Assembly (NCBI RefSeq): GCF_963576615.1
Contig: NC_088708.1
Coordinates: 5,952,001 to 6,016,000, forward strand
DNA length: 64,000 nt
Reading direction: 5' to 3'
Source of the DNA: Watersipora subatra
Lineage: Eukaryota; Bryozoa; Gymnolaemata; Cheilostomatida; Watersiporidae
In this document: positions 23,807-36,900 of the stretch, piece after piece
Position numbering within the stretch: position 1 is the stretch's first letter
Layout of the letters: each line of letters opens with the position of its first letter
Notes under the pieces: generated by a model
Seen by the model: the letters and a program-made list of their open reading frames with translations, nothing else
What the model was told of the DNA's origin: nothing
Database searches by the model: none
Position numbers and translations under genes: made by a program

Positions 23807-24922
23807 CTAAAATAGACAATTTGTACAAAATTAGCAGGCTGAACAAATTGTGACAGCGGGTCAATAAAAAATTTCAAGTCACTTGCGACAATCCTAAACT
23901 AATTCTGACACAGACATATTCTTTCATCAGTTCTACAAAATCACCACAAAGTTCGTTTCTTATAGTTATATGCCAGAAATAGCCAAGCAACACGTTGAAT
24001 TCATTATCAAAAATTCTAAAAACTTTGCCGATTCGAAAGTACTGTTAATGGTTACCTTGGCAAATGTGCAGTTATGATCTTGTAGATAGATTATAGTCCA
24101 ATAAGTAATGCTGTTGCTCTTTGTAAGACGATGCAACTGTCTGATAATTTATTGCTAAATGACTAACATTTCTCGATCGTTATTTATATATCTGTAGTGT
24201 ACGCGCTTTGCCACACCCAAAAATACATACACCAAATGTAACCTTTTAGTTGGTATTACAGGCGGCTCTGTGATTGGCTGATACAGCTCACTCCGAGCCT
24301 AACGCCTTACCACTGTGCACCATTAATCATTCTTTCAAATGCTTAACCATAGTAATCTCGTGTTCATTTATCATTGTTTTACGAAGGTAATGTTTGAAAT
24401 ATATTGATGAGGTTGTTTTTTGCTTTCTATCCTTACCGAGCTGAATACGTGATAAATTGTTAATCCATAGCAATATTATAATAAGTGTGAATGTGTCTAA
24501 AAGATCTTTCTCCTGTCAACTAGTATAATTATTCTCCAGAACTCATCGTAGTCGTTGTATGATAATTTTAGTTATGTGTTACCAGTGATTTGCCACCCAC
24601 ACAGAACACCCATTAGTCTTCTCCATATATTCCTACTGACTAATGGGCAATGAAATTAGCACAAATTCCTTTGATTTTGATTCAAAAGCAAGTGTCTAAC
24701 TAAGCAACCATTTAAATCGAAGTATACCAAATAAAGAGACAAGTATAGTTTACAGCCTTGAAGAGAACATTTTATATTATTAACTTCAACAAAAAGTGCA
24801 TTTTTTAAATTTGAATTGAACTCGGCTTCACATCACTAGGACTGAAGTTCCTTTACAAAAATAACAAATCTTATGTAAAATGAAAATAAAATAGCAAATT
24901 GCAAACGCTCTGTGACAACATC
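23807..24922. other. Intergenic between ETS factor and P450
   Basis: About 1.1 kb separating the ETS coding start from the 3' end of the upstream P450 gene on the same strand. It must hold the ETS promoter unless that gene starts inside the P450. No TATA box or exon is assigned with confidence. Confidence 0.4.
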
Positions 24923-27900
24923 TCAATGGCGGTACAAATCATTGAACTTTATAGGGATCTGTTTGCCAGGAGTAAGAAGAGCTCGAGTGAGAGGAGTCCA
25001 AACAGGTTTACTCTTGTCAAGGGTTAAATTGAACTGAGTGAGCACCTGTAACATTAAGTATTCGCAGTAAGTACCTGTTCTTTAGCTCCTGGCTATCAAA
25101 TTGGACACAAATAACTCATGTGCTTTCCTCTCAAAAGATATGCTTGGATTCCTTGCATAAAAGAGTATGGGCATTGACCTAGCCATCAGATAAATCAAAC
25201 ATAATGGCTTGATTAAATCAAAGTCTACAGGTAACTACCAGCTTCATGTTGAATTTTATTACAAAACTACTCAAATTGTGATCTCAGATGTTACCTTGAT
25301 GATGCAGAGGGCTATTTCTAGTTCAGCTATGCGCCTACCTGCAAAATTACAACAAAGTTTGGCTAGTCACATAACTATGACAATGTACTGATCAGTGTTA
25401 TAGGGTTTGGTATGAGTCTGCCAAATGATTACAAAGTAGTCTTAGTAGTCAAACAAAGTAGATTACAAAGTAGTCAAAATACTCTTACCAATGCATGCTC
25501 GCGTTCCAAAGCCAAATGGAATTGAAACGAGTTTCCTTTCTGGTGAGTCAGTTGTCGTTGTATTCCTATCAAATCGCTCTGGAATAAATTCATCGGGATT
25601 TTGCCAAACGTCTGGATCTCGGCAGATGCAGTAGTGCCAAAACATAACTTTGTCCTGCGGTACAAACATATTGTTTGGTATGCTATGTGTAGACGAGAGT
25701 AATGATTAAATGAATGAAAATAATAGCTGTAGTGGAGTTACTCTCCCATCGTTTAATGGAGGAACAACTCCTAGATTTCTCACCTCGGCCTTAAACTGTA
25801 TGCCTTTTTGGGAAACAAAGTCTTTACGGATAGTTCTGCCATTAATAAATAAGATAGGATACAGCCGCAGTGTTTCTTTGATGCACATATTGAGATATTT
25901 TAGGTTTTTCACAACATGAATGTCAAGATGATCCGAGTGCTCGAGGATTTCAGCTCTTAACTTTTCTTGTTTCTCGGGATGTGATGCGAGAAGGTAGAGC
26001 ATGAATCCAAGAGTATTGGATGACTGCAACATCAATAATCTGAGAGTAAAATAGTAAGCAGTAAGAAATAATATTAACAGTGAAAATAAAATAACATGAA
26101 ACAGCTACGTATCACAATAATTAATTTGGAAAGCTATGAATTACAGAGATAAGACTGACCGTATCAACACCACCAAACAGAAACTCCATGAGCATATATT
26201 CTGTGTCCAGTCTAGATAGTGCCGAATTTGCCAAGAGAGATGAAGCCATTGGGGTGAAATCGAGGCTAGAGCTATCTAGCCTGTCCATCATTTTTTCCAA
26301 AAAGTACTGAGCTGGAAGACAAATAGCAATAAATATTTGGCTAATATGGCTCATCTTCTCATAAGTCGGATGGTAACAATGGAAGTTGTTTACCTAAGTG
26401 AAACATGGAGTAGACAACTTGTACTGACAATAGTTTGATGAGAAGGTAACTTCTAATGGTGCGTTTACACTGGCCGACACCGACTTCGATTAGGTGCCAA
26501 TACCCCGACTCGGACAGGTACCTCCGACATTTCACGTATGGGTGCCGACACCGACTCCCCCTTTACATTGCAACAATCAAACGATTTTTGTCGGTACCAA
26601 CAGCCAATCACAGCGTTTCGCCGTTCTGACCTTCACCCGACCACGCGAAGACGAGTACACATAAAAATCAACGCGCTTGATGTGGAAAATTATATACTAG
26701 TACTACACTACTACTACTGCTCCTACTACTACCGCTAGAAGCAACTACTGAATGCCAAACAATGAATGAATTATGAGGCAATGAAAATCCGAGCAAAGAA
26801 CTGTACGTACAGTTCTTTCGTCCGAGTAATTACAATAAATAAAATGAATAATGAAGAAGATTGAATGGTGAATGTATATTTGTGGTAGTAGTAGTGTGAT
26901 GGACGCCGGGCCAACACTTTACACTTCTTGTAATTATTTGTTTGTATATATTTTATATGTCTGTAAAGATTTTATTATATGGGTTGTCCTTTTTATTCCC
27001 TTTTTATTGTTGGCCTTGTTACTCGTTATGCTATCAATTGTCGTCGTTTATGTTGTCATATCAACGCACTAGCGGGCCTAATTATTGGCCATTTAAACAT
27101 TGTTAGCCGGTGTTCTCACTCGGTCCCGTTAGCCGGAACGGGCAATTTTATTGTATATAAGGGAGCAACGCTTACTTAGTAGACAGAGCAAATGGCCGTC
27201 CGCTCCTCGGCTAGTGAATTTCCTTCGCTAATAAAACATTGAATGAAATCACACGCAATTTATTTCTGTATGACATAATCTAGATCGTGCCAAGTAAGGG
27301 CCAGCAAATTCCTTTACAGTAGTACTAGAACTATTAGTAGTACTAGTAGTAGTCGTACAACTGGCTATTCACTTTTAATTAATTTAAATTAAAGAAAAAA
27401 CTTGATTTTTTGGTACTCTCGCGTTCACATCGTTGCTAGCCATGCTGGTTCACTATTAAAAAAAGAACGAGGGAAAGTTTAATGACAGTCTCCTAGCCTC
27501 TCATTAAACCTAGCCTTTTCGTTTCATAAACTTAGCACTGTCATTAAAGCCTAGGCTCATTTAATCAGAGGCTCCTAGCTTCTGATTGGCTGATGAGCAT
27601 CCGATTTGTCGGTGCAACCGGGCACTGCTGGGTTTCTCCGACACCGACTTTCAGATCGGTGCCGACACCGATCTTTCTGTTCACACCTACCGACACCGAC
27701 TCATCAAATTTGTCTGTGCACGACAAAATCGGTGACAAAATCGGCCAGTGTAAACGCACCATAAGCATTCACACTTGCAGCAAAACTGATTAGAGTGACC
27801 CATGCGCGACTTACTCCAGAGTCTGCAGGGGCGACAAGTGTAAGCGTGCTCTAGCGTACTAGTAACCTAGTGAGATTGTCTTCGCTACTTTGCCAATACC

Positions 27901-30900
27901 ACTACTGCTCAAATTTTCAGCAATAATCTGACCATGATCTATTCGTCTGGTCAAAGTTCGTTCATCACATTAACCACGGTTCAGAACTTTACTGTAAACT
28001 GTTTAAAAAAATAATAATACCAGTACCCTTGCAGTCTTTTTCTCACCATAGCTATAGCTAGTAGTGGTGCATTGCCAACTTAGGATAATGAGAACTTTGT
28101 AACATTTGTGAAATTTTTATGATCAAATGCAGATAATAGTAATGCAAAGTTTCCAAAGAGAAAGCGGCAAGCAGATATAGCACTTGATCATATGTTAAAT
28201 ATTGAAGGTGTACAAAACTAAGTTTGCACGTATGCGTGTCATTTCATATACATGTGTATTTCATATACATGTGTATTTCATATACATGTGTATTTCATAT
28301 ACATGTGTATTTCATATACATGTGTATTTCATATACATGTGTATTTCAAGTGTTGATAATTATTTCAAGAGTTGATATTATTAATCTTTTCTCTACAACG
28401 GAGGGATCTAATCGACTCATAGAAGTCAATGCAAACCGCTTATCAGTCGACAATGATGCTTTACCTAAAAAGCTTTCAGAGGTTTTTTCCATACAAATGG
28501 ATTTTTATCTTCTGCAACGTGCAAGACCGCAGAAGGTAATCTTGAGTAGTCTCTACCCTTTGTTTTTAAAGTCTGGCTGTGCCGTAACATTTCCCTTTAT
28601 TATCTCTTTATGACTTTTTGCTTACAGTGCAATCAAATAAACTAGATGTAGATGAATATCCCCACAGCCCTTGTAAAGATCATCTTCTCGGCTCTTAAGA
28701 ATGTATTTTTCTTGCGGTTCATGAATATCCTTCAATCCAGGAATGCTTATCAGCCAAAAAAATGTATTCCTCATAGAAAGCCTTTGTTGGTACAGCATAA
28801 ATTATATTAAGCATTCCAAGGAGTCTCTAAAATGCTTATTAATCATTAAATTGGTAGTGTTTTCTGTTTGTAAAAAGTGCCTTCTGATTAAAGCATTTAC
28901 TGTTTTTGTTAAAGGTTGACTTGCAAAAAATTTCACATTACAGTTATTTGGTACCAAAAGATTCACTGTGTCTTACTCTACTGCGTTGTATGTGCAAAAT
29001 ATGTGGAAATGTGATTACAAGCTCTTAAAAGCTCAAAAACAAACAGGTAATCGCCGCCATCATAAATACGCCATAGATTGGAATCCCTTTCCAAAACAGC
29101 TCAAATGGGAAGTAGTTGAACACGATGGCTTCCATATACACTTTCATGCAACCTCATTCGTCGGAATATTTTCACAAATATCCTTCATGCATTCAATAAG
29201 ACCATGTCTATTGTCCCTACGCGTATATTTCATCCTCATTGTAATGCTGTCACTTTGAGCACTGATCTAAAAACCTACTGTGAAAAACATGGTTTAATTT
29301 TTGAACCTTAGCTCGAAGGATTGCATATCATCCTTTAATAAACGTGACAAGCCTGCTGGTCACCTGTGATAGTCGAAAAATGCTGTAGAAATTGTTCGCG
29401 CTATTTGGCAGGAAGTATAAGTCACATGATCAGATTACGACTAGAAGATTAGACCAAGCTGAAACGAAACTGCAAAGTGGCGAGCATCCATATTCGATAC
29501 GGGCTTTCCGGTAGAACCCGAAGTGTTTGTCATTAACTAGTGCTATGAGACGTTTTATATTGAGCCTTTTATTGCCATTTAATTTAACGTGATAACATCA
29601 CGTGTCAAAACAATAAAAACAATGTTTAAGTACGTCGTCGAAATAAAGATATTCCAAACTACGGAATTTTTGCTATGGCAGCGATTAACTGTTCATTTTT
29701 AAGCTTTTAAGAGCTTGTAATCACATAGCAGTTATAAAGCTGGGTGCATATCTAAAGATCTTAAGTTTTGAAAGTCTCCTACCTGGCAGGAGTTTTCAAT
29801 TCAACATTTGCCCTTGCAGGGTGAATTTTACTCACTATAGCGGTAATCTGTCTGCAGCTAGAAAAGTCTTATTTCTTGTCATCTGTATATTTCTTCAAAA
29901 CCATTCTTCTAAAGGCCTTAAAAAGCGACATGACCAACTGGCTAGTAAAAAATTATTTCAAATTGTAGACTTTTCTTTACAAGCAGTGATGTCATAATTG
30001 TTTGAGAGATAACATGGATACTGCAAAACCTCTAATTCAACACTTATTTGAATGCAGCTTTGAAAAATAGAGCATCACTTAAACGCTGCCTCCATTTGAC
30101 TGCCACTTTGATTTTTTTGTAATAAGTAATGACCCATAATAGCAAGTGATCAGTAGACAAGCGTCCACAAAAACATGCTAATACAATTCATTCTTTTAAT
30201 GTTTCTGTTCGTATCAAAGTCCGTTCTCCAACTTCAAAGCTCTCCAGGTTTTTTCGTTAAAACTTTGAAAGCAATACCACAAAATAATTAACAACTGCAT
30301 CATGCTAATAGTAGTTCCTTGTCTACGCAGTCTTGATACTTTGATGTATATGAAAAACAATTTACATTTACGATGGTATGTGACTAATTTTAGGCTAAAA
30401 TTTGTGCTTAGCACAAATTCGGCTAAAAGGTTATCATTATTTGTGTGAAATGCAACACGTGAAAGTTTTGCTCTGCTAAAAACAATGTTTGGACGCTAAT
30501 ATTGACTAGTTCGACATTGTAGATAGAGTTGAAGTCAGGAAACATTGTGGAAGGTATTAAACAGCCAGAAGATGTTCATTCCATCGAAAGCAACAATCAG
30601 AACGCAACTGGCTGAGCAAACGACGCAAATACATGTATACTTGTTTCAAAAATGTTAATTGTTTCTCCGTGTATTATAAGTGTCATGCGATTATAACACT
30701 TGTTATTAAATATATATTTATAGCATTTGATAGATTATTATTATATAACTTATAAATTCAGATTTATAGAATTATATTTAATAGCATCCTTGCGTTTCTT
30801 TCAACTCGGCTTACAATAAAAGCTAGTTTCGACTGTAAACTGCAGCAAACATATCAATGAGTGCAATGAGCTGTTATGCAACACGATTAAATATAGTTAT

Positions 30901-33900
30901 AACAGAAATTACATGACTAAAAATAGGAATTAGAGGAAGCACATTTCACGTAAATTGTTTTAATATCATTCGAGTGTTATTGCAGAAAAGTATGAAGTTG
31001 TACTTGCAGCTGCGCATAGTTGCATCGGACACGAATATTTTCTTAGCATTTAGACACAAAATGTTCCCCAAGATGTTGAATAATAGACCACCCTACAAAC
31101 TATTAGCAAACTTTAATAAACCTTACGATCTACAGCTCCTTGTATCTACAGCATCACTCTCCCGCAGTATGACCCAACCCTTTTAGAACTCAATTCTAGC
31201 AATGCATGGTTCCTACCCTTACAAAACATGTTCATAACTCACTTGAATCCTTTGTTTTGTCCCAAGCCTGTTCGTGTTGCTGCCATTTTTTGGTGTTGTA
31301 TTTGAGCTGAAGTTTAGCGAAGATCATAAGAGAGTTAAACGAGGACTCTAGGATGACGCTCACAGCACTTATGAACTCGTCTCCCCTTTTACTTGGTTCA
31401 ACAGCCAGACAGCCTGCCCTTTGACCAAAGATTATTGAGACAATGCCTGTAACAAATAGTAACATACAGGTTTCAACACTTCACCTTTGGGAAGATAACA
31501 TTGCACGGTTTAATTACTTTGCAAGAATTACCAATAGAAGTAGTGACTGTTTACTACCTGTTCTGCGAATATTCAACAGTAAAAAATGTGTAGGCGGCTG
31601 TTCAGTGAATGGGTCGCAAATATGGCACAAGCGTGTGAATAAAAATATGAAACTTAAGAGTCATTTCCTCTTACAACCCAATATAATTTACTATTGTTAA
31701 TCATTTTTGTTGTTGTTCAGATGAATGCAAGATATATACATTTGTCTACAAAACCCTTTTGTTATCAACTCTATAGTGAAAGACCAGGCATCAATCTGTA
31801 TCAGAGAAATTGCATTAGAAAACCTTTGTCCTAACCAATATTTCAAAAGGCATTCAGTTTGAATGACCAAAAATCTGCCAATTTTTTTCTGTCACACTTT
31901 ATAAGAACCAATAGAAATTATGGTCTTCCCAACTGTACTTATAAATGTTAATATTAAGATATCTCCACCTGAATTACAGTCATTCCTAAAGCTGCTACAC
32001 GTATCAAACTACCATTGTTCCATAAAGTTCCTACTACAGTAGGTGCTCCTACAACGTAAATAATCCGCTGCAAGAGCATTTACGTTATGTTATACAGAAT
32101 TTACGTTAGAAGAAGAGTAAAATACACGTAAATTGCCTAATCCGTTCCAAAATCTTTCCAAACTCACCCCTTTGGCCATGTAAAAAGAAAAAGCTTGACT
32201 TAACTTTTTTAGTTTGTGGGCTGCTAGTTAGTTAGTACCGTAACTGTACCGTAACTGTACCGTAACTGTACCGTAACTGTACCGTAACTGTACCGTAACT
32301 GTACCGTAACTGTACCGTAACTGCAGAATTACTGGTTTACATCAACCACTTTTCTCCTTTTTATCATCAATCTCACTAGTTGTATAGACCATGATTGTGG
32401 TAATTTTACAACAAGTTGATGGGAAAGTACATTTTCGACATTCATTTACAACAATTTGTTTATTTTTTCTAAACAGCAAAGTTTATTCCGCAAAGTAAAA
32501 CTAATAACAAATATTTTGTACGTCTACGATAAGGCAAACACCAAAATCTTTTTACTATAAAAAGCAGTTCTACCTGTTCATCGTCTACCTGTATCTAGGG
32601 GTCAAGGTTAGGATAAAAGATAACTTTCGGCGATACTCAACTCGTAACCTTTAAGATTGGTGGACGGACGCTGTAACACCTGCACCAATCAATCGCCTTT
32701 TTATTTATGAACAATTGCGCAGCTATCCTATTTTCCTTTTTGTCGACACATTTAATTATCTATTACGACAAACTAGAATGTCGTGAAAGTTATATTTAAT
32801 GCAATACACAAGGCGTTTTTTCTTCCGCAAGTGTGGTGACATAAACTAACATTCAAATCAAACTTAAAAACTCACCCCATTTAACAATTTACGTTACATG
32901 GAATTTATGTAATACGAAGCAAAAAATTCACAAATTGTTTGCGTTATTTGGAATATACGTTATAGGAGGTATACGTTATAGGAGCATCTACTGTATATCA
33001 ATTGTACATTGCATTAAATGATGAGTGACAGTAAAAGACTGATATTCAGTTTGCAGGGCAGGAATCAGATATAATAACTGACGGGTTGAGTCGGCAAACC
33101 CTACCATCAAACGCAAATCGATAGAGATGTAAAGGTAGACTGTCTACATAGCCTGATTCATCTCGCATCAACTCGATATGATTACAAAAATCTTCAGAAA
33201 GCTTCTCAAGACAAGGAACAAAGTCTTCCATAGTAAAGGGTTTCAGCATTAGAGACTGCACTGATTTACGCTTCCTTGCCCAGTCTTCATCTTGCCTGAA
33301 ATGTAACAAAGTTTGCCTCAAAATATAAATCAAATTGTAGACTGACAGTGTGGCATCCCAAGATCCGCCTAATGAACAGCTGGAAAATGACTCAACGATA
33401 TTCAATCGAAGTGAACCATTTTAACCATTCTGTAAGCAAATTAATGACAACACAAATACAACAGAAGTCAATATTGCTTAAACCTGAACCTTGTAAAAAA
33501 TATCATTAACAACTGAATTAATAACTAGTTATCAGCAGAAATACATTAATTTCACAATAGTCATAATCTATGTTCAGTAAACAGGTGTTTCCTACAATAC
33601 AATTAGCATAGAGCAAACTAGCAGTGGGCAAATATGAAATGCTCATCGCAATTTGTTGTTTCAACATATACAGTCAAACATGGATAACTCGAACTTCACG
33701 GGACCGAGCAAAAGTGTTCGAATTATCAGAGCGTTCAAGTTATCAGAGCACTGTCACAAGTCCATGTATTTACTTATTTATTAGTAGATACATGTACATA
33801 TGCAAACTATAATATAAATCAAAAGCACAAATGGCTTGTTTCAAATTAAATGCTTCTAATGTAAAGTTTAAAATGTTTTTATCAAAAAGTATAGAGATTT

Positions 33901-36900
33901 TTCTATCACTTGAGATTGGTTTGTTGTTTGAGGTGATGTTATTGCCAGGACGTTTTTTTAGATTGACATTGGCAAAACTTGATCGTTGTTGAAATGCTCA
34001 AAAGAAAAGACATCTTTTTTTTTTAGCGTTTTACCCACGATCAATTTTGCTGATTGTTCTTGAAGTTTATGCAACTTCAAGAAAAAGTTACCAAAGAAAA
34101 ATCCCTTACTTTACCTGGGATTCGTTAAGAGCAACACTCCGCCCGTGCTATTAATCGTATAGCAGTATAAATCAAATTTGACCAAACCTTTAGAAAAGTC
34201 GTTGACAAAATTATTTTGCCGATGGTGGTAATAACAACGCTTATGAATTACGAAAAGATGAGGTTTACCTCTATGGCTTTGAATAAAGTGATTTTCTAAA
34301 GCGATAACAACCGTTTCAGTAGCCGTTGGGCAAAAAAACAGTTCGAATTAACAGTGTTGAGTTCGAGTTATCTATAGCAATTTATCATTGCGTGGGAACG
34401 GACCAAAGAAACCGTTCGAATTAACCATGTGTTCGAGCTATCCGTGGACGAGTTATCCATGTTTGACTGTATGTACCTATTATACAAATTGAATGGTGCT
34501 GGAGTTGTCATTTCTTACCAAAAATGAGAAAGTAAATCTAATGTGTCAGATTTATTCAAAAGTGAATACATTGGGATTATCTGCCAAAGCAACCAAATCT
34601 TTGATTTTCAACTACAGATATTTTACAACAAAAAGAAATGCTCAACTTTTATATTGTAATAGTACAAAAAGTATTGTGTATTTGAAAAATGTTGCATTTA
34701 ACTATTGCTGAAAGTATATGACTGACTTGAAAATTTTAATTTCTCAGCTCAGCAGCTATTTGCAACTAGTACATTTCATGTACTTATTAAATTAAAATAT
34801 GTTAAATTGATTTATTGTAAAGAGTATTTCTAATTGTATTCAGCCTCCTCAGACCAGAGAAGAAATACCAAGAACAGCTTTTCTGAAAACTTAAAATTTT
34901 CCTCGGTTCATTTGGTCTATGAGCAGCAATACATTCAAACGCTAGCAACTGTCTCCCATGTCCCTGCTTATCTAATACTTTATACACATGTGAAATTAAA
35001 AAAATAGGTCATTTTCAATGCATGGAAACTATGCTAAATGTAATTTTCCAGAAGATGCTATTTTTTCCAACGTAGAATTAGTGAAGAATGGATCCAAGGT
35101 TCCTTCAATGAATGGAAACAGTAGTCATTGATGATTTCAACTACAATAAGCGATATCCCACTTTGCATTAGTGCTATTCAGATTCATTTGCTATAAAAAA
35201 ATTTATTTAATCGTAATTTAAATCGAAACCATAAAATTTACTACAATTAACTTTAAGTATGAATAAGCGTAAAAAATCGTTGGTTATAAAGCTGCTACAG
35301 ATAAACGAACATCATAGGTCGATGACCATGTGATATTTGCTTGGTAAAATATTAATTTAGGTAAATAGTTTGGTTTTAATGCAGCATCACCAAGAACTAG
35401 TCAAACTTTTTTTACATATAATTTTTTCGACGTCTTTGAAAAGATAATGACTCCCTATGAAAGATATTTCCAATTATGTTAATTATAAACTTAAATTCTT
35501 TAGCAATACCGACTTGAAGAACTCTGAGGTGATAAGAGTAGATACAATAGTATTATTAGCCAGAATTGTTTTCTCTACTGATATCAGATTATCATTAGCA
35601 TTGGCCAGCCTTTAGTCATTGGTCCTTGCCTATTTAACATTTAAAACCTATGGCATAAAGAACCTTCTTCATAGTAGCATAGTGTCTGCCCCACCAGCAT
35701 TTTCACAGCATAAATAGACTTTTGCTGCTGTTAAACCTCCTCTGAAGCTGCTTACAGCAAAGGCCTTTAAAGATGTGATTGCGTCAACAAAGCCGATCAA
35801 ATGAAATTAAGACCAATAAAAGACTAAAAAATCAACTACAACTTCATGTCATTTTTGTTTTTGTAGACTAACCCTGTCCAGAGATATAAATAAGCGTTTG
35901 AATGAGATCATTTGAGATGTTCAGATTCGAGCGGGTGCTTTATTCGTGACGTGCATAGTGATACATATGAAAAGAGCCCATGAGCAATAAATATAAGATC
36001 TCTTCTTTGGCCAATCAGCACGAAATTGTTATATAGATCATAATAAATGTTGTCTGTGATCTCAAAAATTCTTGTCGTATATTTTACTCAATTACTAGTT
36101 CGGCGCATCGACATCGTTATTTAATTTACTGAATTAATTGACATCGTTAATTTACTGAATTACTGCATCGACACGTTTTATTGACGAACAAAAGAATTTT
36201 AAAAATGCTTCCAGTTTATGTTTTCTATCAGTGTTTTCTATTATGTTTTCTATCTCTTTTTTCTGAGCATCAGGTGATTAAAGATTGGGGCAGGCAGCGT
36301 ATGGTTAGAGCTGACAGGCGTCAGCAGCGTTTTGTTGCAGAAGAAGATAAGAGAATGGAGGTACATTATCATCATCATTTATCTCCTATATATATATACT
36401 AGACTAAAGGTACTAATTGTAGTAATCAAGAATACATTTACTGATTAATAAAATTATAACTTATTGCTAATACCAATCATCGTTTCATAACTTTTTCATC
36501 TTTTCACCTAGCTATAATATTTGCTTCAATTTTTTTGCAGTTTTAGCTAATAAATTAGATGTATGATTAGAATTTCTGTTCACTTCTCACTTGTAGAAAG
36601 TGAGGAAAATGAATTAATCAATGCTCATCTTTAACTCCCAAAAACAAAGCTTCGAATTGTTGGCTTGGCGTACTTATGCTTTTGTTAAACATTTGTTCAT
36701 TTTGTAATTTTACGCTCTCGATCCAACTCCCATATAGAAAGCTTTCAGTCGATACCTGTTAAAACAACATTTCTATGAATGACATATATGTATTACATTT
36801 GTTTCATCGATTACAGGATGTTTATGTGGCGCCCCCACCCGAGCAGTTGTGGAAACTGCCATAAACAGAAAAAAGAGACACGAATGTGCGCTGCACAAAC

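Noticed and set aside
28355-28534. Plus-strand frame ending in CGCAGAAG|gtaatc, looking exon-like
   Set aside because: No convincing acceptor in phase and no partner exon; lies antisense in a P450 intron.
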